From NCBI GenBank assembly GCA_031761405.1, contig JASEVX010000011.1, positions 20,797,996-20,861,995 of the forward strand: a stretch of 64,000 nt of DNA, in the 5' to 3' direction. How positions within the stretch are numbered: the first letter of the stretch is position 1; every line of letters starts with the position of its first letter. The notes beneath the pieces were generated by a model, which did not search any database, was not told the DNA's origin, and worked only from the letters and a program-made list of their open reading frames with translations. Origin of the DNA: Serripes groenlandicus. Lineage: Eukaryota; Mollusca; Bivalvia; Cardiida; Cardiidae. Of the stretch, positions 52,256-63,330 are shown piece by piece. A program made the position numbers and the translations under genes.

Positions 52256-52494
52256 TACAGGAAAGACCGCTGTTTCGCAACCGGGGCTCAATAGTTTGAA
52301 CTTAAGTCAGGACCATGTCGAGTGATATCTGTGTAGTTTCTGTATATAAATTGACATAAAGAAACGAATCCGTTGAATGTGATTGGCCTTTTATCGAAAA
52401 AGGGGCATAACCCTGGTCTTCCTTTAGCGATCGTGGCAGGGTGACACTTCCTGATGGTCGTCAAGAATTTTATAAAATCCCTCTAAACTTTCCT

Positions 52495-52724
52495 TTAACC
52501 CTTTCCCTCATACGACAATTCTGCAGCAGACGACTTTGAACATATTTTGTCAAAAAGGAGAAAATCTCTATAATTAAATGGATAACCTATGACTAAAAGT
52601 GGAAAACATTGTGGCAAAAGGAGAAATTGCTCGTTTTGAGCAATTTCTCCTTTTGTCACTATGTTTTCAAAAAGCTGTCTGCTGCAGAGGCGTCATAAAG
52701 CGTCTATATGAGGGAAAGGGTTAA
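52495..52724 (+). mobile_element. TTAA-1 MITE, near-consensus
   Basis: Full length, TTAA both edges, hairpin in the GCTC/GAGC version extended to GGAGAAATTGCTC and GAGCAATTTCTCC, the longest stem of the forward copies. Confidence 0.95.
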
Positions 52725-53040
52725 TTAATGTGGCTTCAGGTGGACGGACAGACGGACCATCCATGCCCAATTATATGAATTAAAAGTGCACTTCAATCAG
52801 TTCCTACCTGCAGACAAATGTTGATGCATATGCTTCAGACGTCTTTAGTTTTGAACTATTTATTATATACTTTGTTGTCACTATTAGCAGTATTTGCAGA
52901 AGCTTCCAACATTTAAAAGTGTTGATCTCCATCTGGAGTTCAGCCCCTTTATACATTCCTAGAAGGAGCCGTGTGCTGGGAAGAAATGGCAAAGATCTGC
53001 TGCAGGAACACCAAACATTCGGTGTTGTACACAAGTAAAG

Positions 53041-53270
53041 TTAACGCTTTCCCTCATACAACAATTCTGCAGCAGACGACTTTGAACGTATTTTGTCAAA
53101 ACATAGAAAATCTCCATAATTGAATGGATAACCTATCACAAAAAGTGGAAAATATTGTGGCAAAAGGAGAAATTGCACGTTTTGTGCAATTTCTTCTTTT
53201 GTCACTATGTTTTCAAAAAGCCGTCTGCTGCAGAGGCGTCAGAAAGCGTCTATATGAGGGAAAGGGTTAA
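53041..53270 (+). mobile_element. TTAA-1 MITE
   Basis: Full length with one change in the terminus (TTAACGCTTTCCC). Hairpin in the GCAC/GTGC version. Confidence 0.94.
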
Positions 53271-53444
53271 GCCTGCTTGCACATCCACACAACCTGACAA
53301 TGTCTACACGTTTTTTCCGAAAGTCGTACAGTACATAAGTTCTTTATTCGAGGCCAAACATGGGCAGGTAATCACTAATTCACGTCACCATAAAGAGATT
53401 TTGTGGTATACCAGTCTCCTCTTCTCTCTCAATATATCTTAGGT

Positions 53445-53757
53445 CACAGGTTTGATCCCCAGCTGGGTCATACCAAAGACTTAAACAAAGAAACCGCTGA
53501 AGACGACAAGGCCGGATTGTCTGCAATTTGACCTTGAAAATCGACAAACCAAGGTCAAAGTAACCATAGAAATCAATAGAACTTGTTACTGGTTTCCTTC
53601 AGGCAAGGTTTCAAGTTTGTAACCCTTTCCAGTGCTGAGATTTTGCCTCAACCTGAAACTTTAACCAACATGTTGACGGACGGACAGACAGACAGACAGA
53701 CATCGCCAATCTATAGACCGGAATTGCTAGAGCAATCCGGCCAAAAATGGTAGTAAT
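53445..53757 (-). mobile_element. TTGGCCGGATTGC-ended repeat preceded by a SINE-3 stub
   Basis: 53445-53482 is the SINE-3 B-box region (GGTTTGATCCCCAGCTGGG). From 53485 the sequence is the inverse of 30932-31210, ending CTAGAGCAATCCGGCCAAAA. The CAGACAGACAGACAGACAT microsatellite is longer here. Confidence 0.78.
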
Positions 53758-53878
53758 GGCTTTGCCTCCTGGGCGTTCAGGAAGGTAGGGTTATCATTAT
53801 GACTGCCTCTCTGGTGTCAGGATGAACAGACCAGAAGTACTGGTAAATTACCAAGGACACACCGTGATATAACTGAAC

Positions 53879-56290
53879 AAGAGGGCCATAAGGCCCTAGG
53901 CCCTGGATCGCTCACCTGAGAATGGGCTGTTTAAGACTTAACTCTTTCAGCACTTATGGCAATATGAGGTTTTTGCCTGGCAGCAATGTTTGTTGACTGA
54001 AAGCATTTTCTGACAAAGCTTATTGATTTTTAACGGTTTATTACAAAGAAGTGTTAATACTTCCCAACACAACTATAAATGAAATACAAATATTCTGACA
54101 AAGTTTCAACATGCTCAAGCCCAAATTGCACCTTCCAGAATGTTAACAAGATTTTCCTTTAATTTGACCTAGTGACCTAGTTTTTGACCTGACCTGACCC
54201 ATATTCGAACTTAGCCAAGATATCATCAAGACAAATATTCTGACAAAGTTTCAACATGCTGAAGCAAAAATGTGGCTTCTAGAGTGTTAACAAGATTGTT
54301 CTTCAATTAGGCCTAGTGACCTAGTTTTTGACATGATATGACCCATATTCGAACTTGGCCAAGATATCATCAAACAAACTTTCTGACAAAGTTACAACCT
54401 GCTCAAGTAAAAAATACGATCTCTATAGTGTTAACAAGATTTTTCTACAATATGGCCTAGTGACCTAGACCCATATTCGAAGTTAACCTAGATATCATCA
54501 AGAATATATTCTGACAAGAGTTTCAACATGCTGAAGTCAAAAATGTAAACAAGTTTTTCCTTCATTTTGGCCTGTTGACCTAGTTTTAGAACTAAAATGA
54601 CCTATATTTGAACTCTGCATAGATATCATCAAGACAAACTTTCTGACAAAGTATCAAGCTGCTCAAGTAAACAAGAGGGCCAAGATGACCCTAAATCGAT
54701 CACCTGATTGATAGTAAATTAGTAGAAATATCTGGGAAAAAGATCAAGGAGTGCAATTAGAACTTCAAGGAGTGAACACTTCTCAAGAAACAGCTTATAA
54801 GTAAAGGTCATTTATATCTTGAAATCTAACAAGAACTTCAATTAGAATTGAATTATTAAGTTTTTGTCATTTTGCACCTTTCTTGATCTGTTTTTAATAT
54901 AAACCAATATGGCTTGAACAGTTTTTTTAGACGGTCACTTAAGGATTCTTTCTACTGAATTATCTTGGAGTCTGACAAGCAGATTATGGAGGAAAAGGAT
55001 TTTAAAGTTTGGTAGTTTTACTCATGTTCTGATGCTGCAGCAACCAAAGTTTTACAAAGTTTTACATAGAATGCAAGTCTTTGCACAATTTTGAAAGAGG
55101 ATCAACAAATCATGTCATAATTGCTTGTTCAATTTCAATAACAAACTTTTATATCCATCTGCTGTTGAGACCAGAAAGGTTGCGATTTTAACCTTCCACT
55201 TCCTGTTGAAGACAACCCTTGCATAATACTCTGCCAAGTGTTACCTCCCTTAGACCATAAATCTAATAACCATATGTCATTTGAAGCAAAAAGTTTAATT
55301 ACTCATTTTCTGATGCTGCTTGGTTGCTATGCCTTTCAACAAATCAATATGGCTTGACAAAGTATGTAGATGATCAATGAAAGAACATTTCTGTCATTTT
55401 GCCCCTTTTTTGATGCCGCCTGACTGCCATGTTTTTCGACCAATCAGTATGGCTTGAACAATTTTTATAGAGGGTCACCCAAGGAACATTTCTACCAAAT
55501 TATATTTGAATCTGACAGGCAGATTCGGAGGAGAAGATTTTTAAAGTTTGGACATTTTGTCCCCTTTCTGATGCCGCAGCAACCAAAGTTCTCAATGGAA
55601 TTTAAATCTTTGAACAATTTTGAAAGAGGACCACCAAAGGAACATTCCTGTGATGTTTGGTGGAAATTGTTCTTGCGGTTCAGGAGGAGATGATGTTTAA
55701 AGCTAAAAGTTAACGACGGACGACGGACACAGAGTGATCAGAATAGCTCACCTTGAGCCTTTGGCTCTAGGTGATCTAAAAAAGCAGTCTCTATAGTGTT
55801 AACAATACTTTTCTCAAATTTGGCCTAGTGACATAGTTTTTGACCGGACATGACCCATATTCAAAATAAGGCTAGATATCATCAAGACAAACATTCTAGT
55901 AAGTAAACTAGTAAAGTTTCATCATGTTCGCATTAAAAACACGACTTCCAGATTGTTACAAGATTTTCCTTCAATTTCGTCAAGTGACCTAGCTTTTGAC
56001 CCAACATGACCTATATTCGCACTTGGCCTAGATATCACTAAGACAAACATGCTCAAGTTTAAAATGCGGCTTCCAGAGTGTTAACAAGATTATCATTTAA
56101 TTTGATCTAGTGACCTAGTTTGTGACTCCACATGACCCAGTTTCGAACTTGGCCTAGATTTGATGTAGATGTATGTTCTGATAAACTTTCATGAAGATTG
56201 GATGCAAAATGTTGCCTCTAAGTCTTAACAAGCAAATGTTGACGACGAACGACAGACAGGTCATCACAGAAACTCACCTTGGTGAGTTAA
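53879..56290 (-). mobile_element. Large GCTC-family element, split by a GATCACC-ended element
   Basis: Left end AACAAGAGGGCCATAAGGCC with GGATCGCTCACCTGAG; right end ATCACAGAAACTCACCTTGG. The core is a tandem of about 120 bp with GGCCTAGTGACCTAGTTTTT, AACTTGGCC(T/A)AGATATCATC and GACAAA(C/G)TTTC. It has about 1.3 kb of its own sequence on either side of the inner element. Confidence 0.78.
54671..55781 (-). mobile_element. GATCACC-ended element, inverted partner of 24889
   Basis: Starts AACAAGAGGGCCAAGATGAC and ends CTTTGGCTCTAGGTGATCTA. Relative to 24889-25905 it carries about 100 bp extra near 55060-55200, so one copy has an indel. Core halves are otherwise nearly identical. Confidence 0.88.
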
Positions 56291-56785
56291 AAAGTGTTGA
56301 AAGCAGGATCAAACACAATACAAACAAATTAATATCTCTCATTCCCGAAACAGATTTTTTCCTCAAATCTTTTTCAAAGCAGCCGACTCTGAAAATGATT
56401 CATGAAGTAAACGGTTATGTCCCTTTCTTGGACACACTTTGTAAAAAAGAAAATCATAACAAATCAATTAACAATATATCAGTGCCTTTTATTTAACAAT
56501 GCAACCAGATTTACAGCCACAGAAGTATGTTTGACGGAACACATATTTATTGCCTGTCAATATATCGGTTAGTGAAAGCGTGATTTACAGCCGACAGAGA
56601 AGTGATCCCAATGTTGATTACTTGTCAAGGCAGGCGACTAAATATCTGTGAGACAAAACCTGTATTAAAGATCTGTGTAAAATGTATGTTGCTTAGTTGA
56701 ATATCTAAAAATTTGGCAAAATAAATAAACAGTACATATACATAACTGCTAAGCTGTGAGACAGATTCAAATGCAAATATGCTAA
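56291..56785. other. No gene recognised; possible transcript end
   Basis: A plus-strand frame ending at 56496 looks less repetitive than its surroundings but starts inside the transposon and has no acceptor. TTTATT at 56489 reads AATAAA on the minus strand. No call made. Confidence 0.3.
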
Positions 56786-56787
56786 AG

Positions 56788-56978
56788 ACTAATCCTTTCC
56801 CACATACAAATGTATGTTGACCCCTCAGCAGACGACTTTAGAAAACATTGTGACAAAAGGAGATATTGCTCAATATCTCTTTTAAATTGTAACACTTTCA
56901 TTTACAGAGATCAAATTGTTGCCACAATGGTTTCAAAGTCGTCTGCTGCAGGTTTGTTGTATGTGGGAGAGGTCTAAA
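56788..56978 (-). mobile_element. TTAA-1 MITE, decayed
   Basis: CTAATCCTTTCCCACATACA; CTCAGCAGACGACTTTAGAA; AAAGTCGTCTGCTGCAGG; GTATGTGGGAGAGGTC. Hairpin lost. Confidence 0.72.
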
Positions 56979-56979
56979 C

Positions 56980-57460
56980 AATAAGATCTAGAACAATTAA
57001 TCTCTCCTTGTGATACGCACTATGTAAGAATTCATAGAATCAATATTGAAATCAGATACAGTATTTTAGCCAATCAATTGTTTTGATTTGTTCTCTCAAT
57101 TGCTGAACGCAGTTTCTGCATTACAAACAAAAGCCATGTGTTGCATGAGAACAGGGTAGTTTTTAATGATTAATTGCTGATTATGCTTAAAATATGATCT
57201 CAGATCTATGTTTTAGCTTATTGTCAATATGACCTTGACCGTAACATGAATTCAAACTGGACAAATATTACAAGTGTGGAAAAATATGCAGATGTTTGTT
57301 AAGATCAATTACTTTTCTGATTGGAAAACAGGATGTAAGGGTGTATACCATAATGTTATGTACATATAAAATATATACATTGGAAAAGGTACAGGCTGAC
57401 TTTTTTGAACAGTATAGATCTAGATCTACACTGTTCACATATTTCTACACAAGCTTGATA
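56980..57460. other. No feature recognised
   Basis: AT-rich; a short palindrome CTGTTCAAAAAAGTCAGCC..TACACTGTTCA is not convincing. Confidence 0.25.
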
Positions 57461-57465
57461 GATTG

Positions 57466-57730
57466 ATTGGGGTGGAAAGCCATTTTCAACAATTCATATC
57501 ACGTTGGCAGAACTCATGTGTTTACTAGCTTTCTCACATGAGTACTCCACAAAACATACATTCCAAGCAACTGGCTGCTTTTTAACATAGACTGTTAGCC
57601 CATTGGCGAAAGACTAATGACACTTGTTACAGTGACTTTTGTCAAACATCTGAAAGACTATTTGCCATGCTGGGATTCAAACTCACAACCCCTGGATGGA
57701 CAGCCCTCGTCACTACCAGATTCAGCTAAA
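57466..57730 (-). mobile_element. SINE-2 copy
   Basis: Tail GATTGATTGGGGTGGAAAGC, body ACATGAGTACTCCACAAAAC, head region GATTCAAACTCACAACCCCT. Degenerate A-box. Confidence 0.78.
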
Positions 57731-57773
57731 AATCACCATGACATCTCATTGGGAGGGGAACAAAAATGGATTC

Positions 57774-57978
57774 TTAACTCTTTCCCACAAACATGTACAA
57801 CAATTCTGCAGTAGACGACTTCGAAAATAACAAGTTGAAAATGGGAATACATTCTATAATTGAAACGAGTTGAAACACTGTTGCAAAAGGAGAATATTTC
57901 TCTTTTAAATAGTGCTTTCAAAAATTGTCTGCTGCAGAGGTGTCAGAAAATGTCTGTATGTGGGAAAAGGGGGGTTAA
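57774..57978 (+). mobile_element. TTAA-1 MITE, CCCACAAACA subfamily
   Basis: TTAA both edges (TTAACTCTTTCCCACAAACA; GTGGGAAAAGGGGGGTTAA). Hairpin reduced. Confidence 0.85.
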
Positions 57979-58301
57979 ATCAACATAATACCAAAAACCT
58001 TTACCTCGATCACCCACCCAAAAAATAAAAACAAAACATAATTAAATTGACCCATTTACCTCAAGGCATGTTAACCCTTTCTCAGATACAGAGGCGTTTG
58101 ACAGTAGACAACTCTTGAAAACATTGTTGGAAAAGGAAAAAGAGCCCATGTGAGGCCGATTGTATTGACCTTTTTTCCCAATTGAGGACACATTTGGACA
58201 CATCTGCTGCAGTAGACTTGAAAAATGGAGGCAAAATTCAATTGTTCATAATGACCAATTTCTTCTTACTCTTTTAACTCTATTCATTAATTATATTTCA
58301 T

Positions 58302-58530
58302 TTAACCCTTTCCCTCATATAGACGCTTTCTGACGCCTCTGCAGCAGATGGCTTTTAGAAAACATAGTGACAAAAGAAGAAATTGCACAAAACATGCAAT
58401 TTCTCCTTTTGCCACAATGTTTGCCACTTTTAGTCATTAGGTTATCCATTAAATTAGAGACTTTCTATTTTTTGACAAAATATGTTCAAAGTCGTCTGCT
58501 GCAGAATTGTTGTATGACGGAAAGGGTTAA
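58302..58530 (-). mobile_element. TTAA-1 MITE
   Basis: Full length; hairpin GAAATTGCACAAAACATGCA; right end GTATGACGGAAAGGGTTAA. A half-copy (ATCTACTGCAGATTTG..GTGGGAAAGGG) follows at 58531-58588 and a decayed one precedes at 58070-58215. Confidence 0.92.
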
Positions 58531-58807
58531 AGAGATTTTCCATATTTTTGTTTATCTACTGCAGATTTGCCTAATGTGGGAAAGGGTTTTTATTGGAAAA
58601 ATGAGATTGATACATTGAAAACAATGTTGGAAAAGGAAAAAAATAATTTTCTTGGAGCAATATCTCAATTTGTGTTCAATGTTTTCAAAAGCTGTCAAAT
58701 GCCCTGTATTAAGAAATGGGTTGAGTAATAAATGGATGATAAATAAATAAAATACCATTAATGAAACGGAACAAAAAGATCGTAGGAAAAGAAGGTAACC
58801 ATTATGA

Positions 58808-59020
58808 CCATTAAATCCTTTAACGAGGATCAATTGGAGGGCAAGTCTGGTGCCAGCAGCCACGGTAATTCCAGCTAAAATAGCATATGTAAAAGTTGTT
58901 GCAGTTGAAAAGCTCGTAGTTTGCTCTCCATGCTGAGCTGGCAGTGTGCCCTCTGCAGTGGGATAGCAAATTGTTTAACAATTTCTCTAACCATTCACTT
59001 ACTTCCAGATTCATTCAAAG
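58808..59020 (+). pseudogene. 18S rRNA fragment (530-loop region, degenerate)
   Basis: TTAAATCCTTTAACGAGGAT, GGAGGGCAAGTCTGGTGCCA, GCAGCC(A)CGGTAATTCCAGC and AAAGCTCGTAGTTTG match the universally conserved 18S segment around the 530 loop, in order and with only scattered changes to 58922. After it, GAGCTGGCAGTGTGCCCTC and CATTCAAAGCACAC are weaker matches to the region beyond, with much of the V4 expansion missing. Sharp ends, substitutions in invariant bases (CAGCCACGG for CAGCCGCGG) and repeat surroundings mean a relic, not part of an rDNA array. Confidence 0.88.
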
Positions 59021-59028
59021 CACACAAC

Positions 59029-59203
59029 TTAACCCTTTCCCACATACAGCAAATCTGCAAGAGACGACTTTGAAAAGAAGTATTCAAATAGATGTAAACT
59101 GTCTATAAATGAAAGAACAATTATTGAATATATTGCCACAATATTTTTAAAAGTCGTCTGCGGCTGAGGCGTCGTAAAGCTTTTATATGTGGGAAAGGCT
59201 TAA
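59029..59203 (+). mobile_element. TTAA-1 MITE, hairpin deleted
   Basis: TTAACCCTTTCCCACATACA; ATATGTGGGAAAGGCTTAA. It adjoins the 18S relic. Confidence 0.85.
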
Positions 59204-59355
59204 ACTGTCATACATGTATCAAGTTTTTTGTTTACAAACAACAACTAAAACATTCCAGAATGATTTTTTTCGGGACTCAATACGGTTCTCCGATTCTTGG
59301 GTTGAACAGGTGTTTACAAAGGCAATCGTAATAACCCCTTGTAGCCACTCATACC

Positions 59356-59584
59356 TTAACCCTTTCCCTCATACAACAATTCTGCAGCAGACGACTTTGA
59401 TCGTATATTGTCAAAACATAAAAAATCTCTATAATTGAATGTATAACCTATGACAAAAAGTGGAAAACATTGTGGAAAAAGGAGAAATTGCACGTTTTGT
59501 GCAATTTCTTCTTCTGTCACCATGTTTTCAAAACGCTGTCTGCTGCAGAGGCGTCAGAAAGCGTCTATATGAGGGAAAGGGTTA
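59356..59584 (+). mobile_element. TTAA-1 MITE
   Basis: Full length; right end GAGGGAAAGGGTTAT. Hairpin GAAATTGCACGTTTTGTGCA. Confidence 0.93.
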
Positions 59585-59696
59585 TATTGGTATTCACTCA
59601 TCATACATAATACAAATACAAAAAGTTTTATTTGCAATCATGTACAAACGGTACAAATAGCAATAGATTGATAGGGGTTTAACTCAGTTTTCAACA

Positions 59697-59883
59697 ATTT
59701 TTCAGCAGGCGACTGAACATATTTTGTCAAATAATAGAAAATCTCTATAATTGAATGGACAACCTATGACTTAAAGTGGAAAACATTGTGGCAAAAGGAG
59801 CAATTTCTCCTTTTGTCACTATGTTTTCAAAAAGCCGTCTGTTACAGAGGCATCAGAAAGCGTCTATATGAGGGAAAGGGTTA
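59697..59883 (+). mobile_element. TTAA-1 MITE inside a SINE-2
   Basis: The left terminus is missing; it starts CAGCAGGCGACTGAACATAT. The SINE-2 phrase TTTTCA(A/C)CAATTTTTCAG occurs on both sides (59681-59705, 59890-59910), so the SINE tail was split or repeated. The hairpin is lost. Confidence 0.75.
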
Positions 59884-60020
59884 ATGCCGTTTTCACCAAT
59901 TTTTCAGTCATATCACGGGTGGCCAGTTCAGCTACTCCTGGCTTTCTCAGACCAGTACTCCACACAACATACTTGCAAAGCAACTGGCTGCCTTTTCACA
60001 TAAGCTGTAAGTCCTTGGAT
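59880..60020 (-). mobile_element. SINE-2 fragment
   Basis: AATGCCGTTTTCACCAAT, ATCACGGGTGGCCAGTTCAG, CAGTACTCCACACAACATAC, CAACTGGCTGCCTTTTCACA. It ends before the head. Confidence 0.75.
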
Positions 60021-60437
60021 AGCAAAATACAACAATGCGTAGAATATATATGCACATGTTTACAAGCATGTGAAACTGATTGTCTATGTTAAAATACCCC
60101 AAAAAACAAAAATGCAGAGAAACGCATCAAGTCACACCGTGACACAGGAAATAATATCGACAATAACTTCATTAATTAAAAATTTAATATACATTAACAA
60201 TAGAAACCCTTTTTTTTTTTAAATTTTAAATGCAATTGGTCTACAATTATCTAGAAAATATACAAAATGGTTCCACAGAAAACAGGAGAAACTCGGATTT
60301 ACAGAACAGGTTGTGTTTAGCAAACCCCTTCTCACATACAACACATCTGCAACAGAAGACTGAACAATCTATGTAAAAGAGAATCTAATTATTAATTGCA
60401 GTTGCAAACATTTTTTTATGCAACTGCATCAAAATGG

Positions 60438-60668
60438 TTCAACCCTTTCCCTCATATAGACGCTTTCTGACGCCTCTGCAGCAGACAGCTTTTTGAAAAC
60501 ATAGTGACAAAAGAAGAAATTGCACAAACGTGCAATTTCTCCTTTTGCCACAATGTTTTCCACTTTTTGTCATAGGTTATCCATTCAATTATGGAGATTT
60601 TTTTATTTTTTGACAAAATACGTTCAAAGTCGTCTGCTGCAGAATTGTCATATGAGGGAAAGGGTTAA
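60438..60668 (-). mobile_element. TTAA-1 MITE
   Basis: Full length; left edge TTCAACCCTTTCCC (TTAA changed by one base), right GTTAA intact. A partial copy follows at 60722-60820. Confidence 0.92.
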
Positions 60669-61090
60669 AAGCTGTAAATTGATTGGGGGATTTACTACTG
60701 TTAGGCTAAATAGCCAACAACCTATCCCACATACAATTGCTTATTATGAGCAATTTCTCCTTTTGCCAAAATATTTTCAAACGTCGTCTGCTGCAGAGGT
60801 GGCAGAAACAATTTGGCAAAGGGTAGAGGAATATTTGAATAAGCCCTCACTATACAGATCTACATCTATAACTAAATAAATAATATTTTTGCGGACTTGT
60901 TGGAAACATTGTGGAAAAAGGACAAATTATATTTTTTTAGCAATTTCTTCCCTTTTCAAATTATCTTTTAAAGACAGCTGTATGAGTTTCCTTTTTTAGG
61001 TTTTTTACACCTCTTTCAACAGCTAGGGTCATATTGTGGCGGATGGAAAAAATGATATTGGTCCACAACTTATATTTTCATGGAAATTAA

Positions 61091-61505
61091 AACAAGAGGG
61101 CCATGATGGCCCAATATCGCTCACCTGAGTAAGTGTTTTAGGGTCCTAATTTAATTGCTCTACAAAAATAAGAAAGAAGGTCAAAAAGTCATGATGAAGG
61201 TCATCCAAAGATAATGATGATATTTGATTGTAAAAGATCACACTAAGGTCATGGTCACATGTTTATAAATCAATGTAAAGGACATGTGACAAATAAATGA
61301 AGTTTGTATCGTGTTCACAAAGTCAATTATTGGTTTTCGAAAGGAACCGAGCTCTCATGGATATCTAGCTACTGAATAAGTTTGGTAAAACATCGGATGA
61401 TAAATAAAAACTTTATTGTGTTCACAAGAAATTTTGGACAGACGACGGACGATCACAAAAGCTCACCTTGTCGCTACATGACAGGTCATGACAGGTGAGC
61501 TAAAA
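61091..61505 (-). mobile_element. GCTC-family element, compact (415 bp)
   Basis: AACAAGAGGGCCATGATGGC with ATCGCTCACCTGAG at one end; CACAAAAGCTCACCTTGTCG and CAGGTGAGCTAAAA at the other. No tandem core, so this short copy shows both termini clearly. Confidence 0.88.
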
Positions 61506-61760
61506 ATATGAGGTAGGAAACCAATACCACCCTATCTGTTGAAGCTCAAATTACATTGACGCCAATTATTGAGACCCATTTAGCCGGCCGGGTCGTACGG
61601 TTCAAGAAAGTGTCCGACTGTGGCTGCCATTCTAAATGAGCATTCCCACACCACAGGGGCAACATCTGAATGAGAGGCGCCTAGTTTTGTCTCTATCAGA
61701 AAACGGTTAGCATCTATCCATTTTCAAGGTTGAGTATTGTATAAATATATTTCCCTCATT
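61506..61760. other. No feature recognised
   Basis: Short unassigned stretch between two transposons. Confidence 0.25.
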
Positions 61761-61762
61761 AG

Positions 61763-61991
61763 ATAACCCTTCCCCGACATACAACTAATCTACAGCAGAC
61801 CACTTTTGAAAATGTCTATGCAAAATATTAGCTAACTGTCAATGAAAGTATAGTTATTCAATAAGAGTTGGAAACATTACGTCAAAATGAGAAATTGTTC
61901 ATTATGAGCAGTTTCTTCTTCTACCACATTGTTTTCAATAATTGACTGCTGAGAATGCATCAAAATGTGTTTTCATGACGGAAAGGGTTAA
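61763..61991 (+). mobile_element. TTAA-1 MITE, divergent
   Basis: GATAACCCTTCCCCGACATA; TCATGACGGAAAGGGTTAA; hairpin GAAATTGTTCAT/ATGAGCAGTTTC. The following TTAACCCTTTAACACATGC shares its TTAA and begins another truncated copy (to 62070). Confidence 0.8.
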
Positions 61992-62078
61992 CCCTTTAAC
62001 ACATGCAGACACAAGCAGACAACTTGCTCTTTGACAAAAAGGAGAAATTGCATCAATGTATTCAACTTTTTCCAATCA

Positions 62079-62276
62079 TTAACCCTTTCCCACATATAGA
62101 CACTTTCTGACGCTTCTGCAGCAGATGACTTTCGAAGTTATTCTGGGGAAAAAAAGGAGAAATTTCTACTAATGAGCAATTTCTACATTTGCCACAATGA
62201 TTTCAACTCTATTCAATAATGAGTCTATCATTTATAGTCGTCTGCTGCAGATTCTTTGTATGTGGGAAAGGGTTAA
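62079..62276 (-). mobile_element. TTAA-1 MITE, CCCACATATA subfamily
   Basis: TTAA both edges (TTAACCCTTTCCCACATATA; GTATGTGGGAAAGGGTTAA). It combines a reverse-type left end with the TGTGGG right end. Confidence 0.9.
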
Positions 62277-62279
62277 ACA

Positions 62280-62660
62280 GTTAAACTTTTATTTATAGAC
62301 AAGTTCCATACTTTTGCCAAGGCATTTCAAAGTCTTCTGCAACAGATTTGTTGTATGTATGAAGAAAGTGATAATATATCGGGATAATATATCAAGTAAC
62401 AAGAGCTATGGAAGGAAAATAGTAGCACTTATAGTATAACAGGTTTTTTTTTGTAAACAATTTTCATCGTGATTTAGGTGGTAAAAAACCTACATATATT
62501 AAAACAATAACACAAAATCTATACACAAGATATGTACAATAAACAGGAGTGTTCCAAGAAGCACATGTGTTGCATGCAACTATGTCAGTAATGGATAGTG
62601 TGACAGACAACAGATCAGTGGTCCAGATTCTATCGAGTAATAGCTATTTCTGTTTACTCT
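62280..62660. other. Unassigned, 3' side of SLC25A11
   Basis: A MITE half (62300-62365) is followed by unassigned AT-rich sequence, which may hold the 3' UTR of the minus-strand carrier gene; no clear poly(A) signal. Confidence 0.3.
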
Positions 62661-62664
62661 GCTT

Positions 62665-62893
62665 TTAACCCTATCCCTCATATGGACACTTTCTGACGCC
62701 TCTGCATGAGATGGGTTTTTGAAAACATAGTGACAAAAGAAGAAATTGCTCAAAATGAGCAATATCTCCTTTTTGCCAAAATGTTTCCCACTTTTAGTCA
62801 TAGGTTATCCATTGAATTATAGAGATTTTCTATTTTTTGACCAAATATGGTAAAAATCGTCTGCTGAAGAATTGTCGTATGAGTGAATGGGTT
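62665..62893 (-). mobile_element. TTAA-1 MITE, diverged right end
   Basis: TTAACCCTATCCCTCATATG; GTATGAGTGAATGGGTTTAG. Block CTGCATGAGATGG replaces CTGCAGCAGACGG. Confidence 0.85.
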
Positions 62894-63125
62894 TAGTCCC
62901 CTCTTATTGTCACAAAACAATTAAGGCAAGAAATAAACAGAAACAGATGTTTTTTATAAACACAAGATAGAGATGGAGTATTTCAATTCCTTACAGATGT
63001 TTTTCAACATGAACACCCCTAAAAAGAAATTCATTCAAACTATATAATTGCAATAGAAAGATGTTTCTAATCTTAAAGAGGGTGGAGTCAATTATTCATA
63101 ATTATTGTAAGTCCCACCCCTTTCA

Positions 63126-63305
63126 TTATAAGCCACCTCCCCCTATGCTTGTGTCTCCTAGTACCATTTTCTTGTAGTATTTATTCATCTGTTCTAAGAA
63201 GATGAAGGTGAGAACTGTATGAGGTCCTAGACGTGCATAGTATGGCGTAAATCCCTTCCATAGACTGAACACACCTTCTCGTGAGGTTACTTTCATTAAA
63301 ACATC
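63126..63305 (-). CDS. SLC25A11: Mitochondrial 2-oxoglutarate/malate carrier, last exon
   Basis: Acceptor AATATTTATCTGTTTCAG, exon from 63305 downward in phase 0, stop TAA at 63126-63128, 59 residues. VTSREGVFSLWKGFTPYYAR followed by LGPHTVLTFIFLEQMNKYYK is the last matrix loop and sixth transmembrane helix; the run FSLWKGFTPYYARLGPHTVL is the distinctive C-terminus of SLC25A11. It exchanges 2-oxoglutarate for malate across the inner mitochondrial membrane (malate-aspartate shuttle). The tail VLGDTSIGGGGL is longer than in vertebrates. The upstream open frame is MITE sequence, not coding. Earlier exons lie beyond the right edge. Confidence 0.95.
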   Translation of the reverse strand, partial: DVLMKVTSREGVFSLWKGFTPYYARLGPHTVLTFIFLEQMNKYYKKMVLGDTSIGGGGL

Positions 63306-63330
63306 CTGAAACAGATAAATATTGATCATA

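Noticed and set aside
53155..53442. Recurrent MWQKEKLHVLCNFFFC-type frames (also 23722-24081, 32012-32200, 9868-10299)
   Set aside because: They start inside TTAA-1 MITEs and recur with every copy; they are not conserved beyond the element.
56191..56496. 101-residue plus-strand frame
   Set aside because: First third is transposon end; no acceptor or known domain in the rest.
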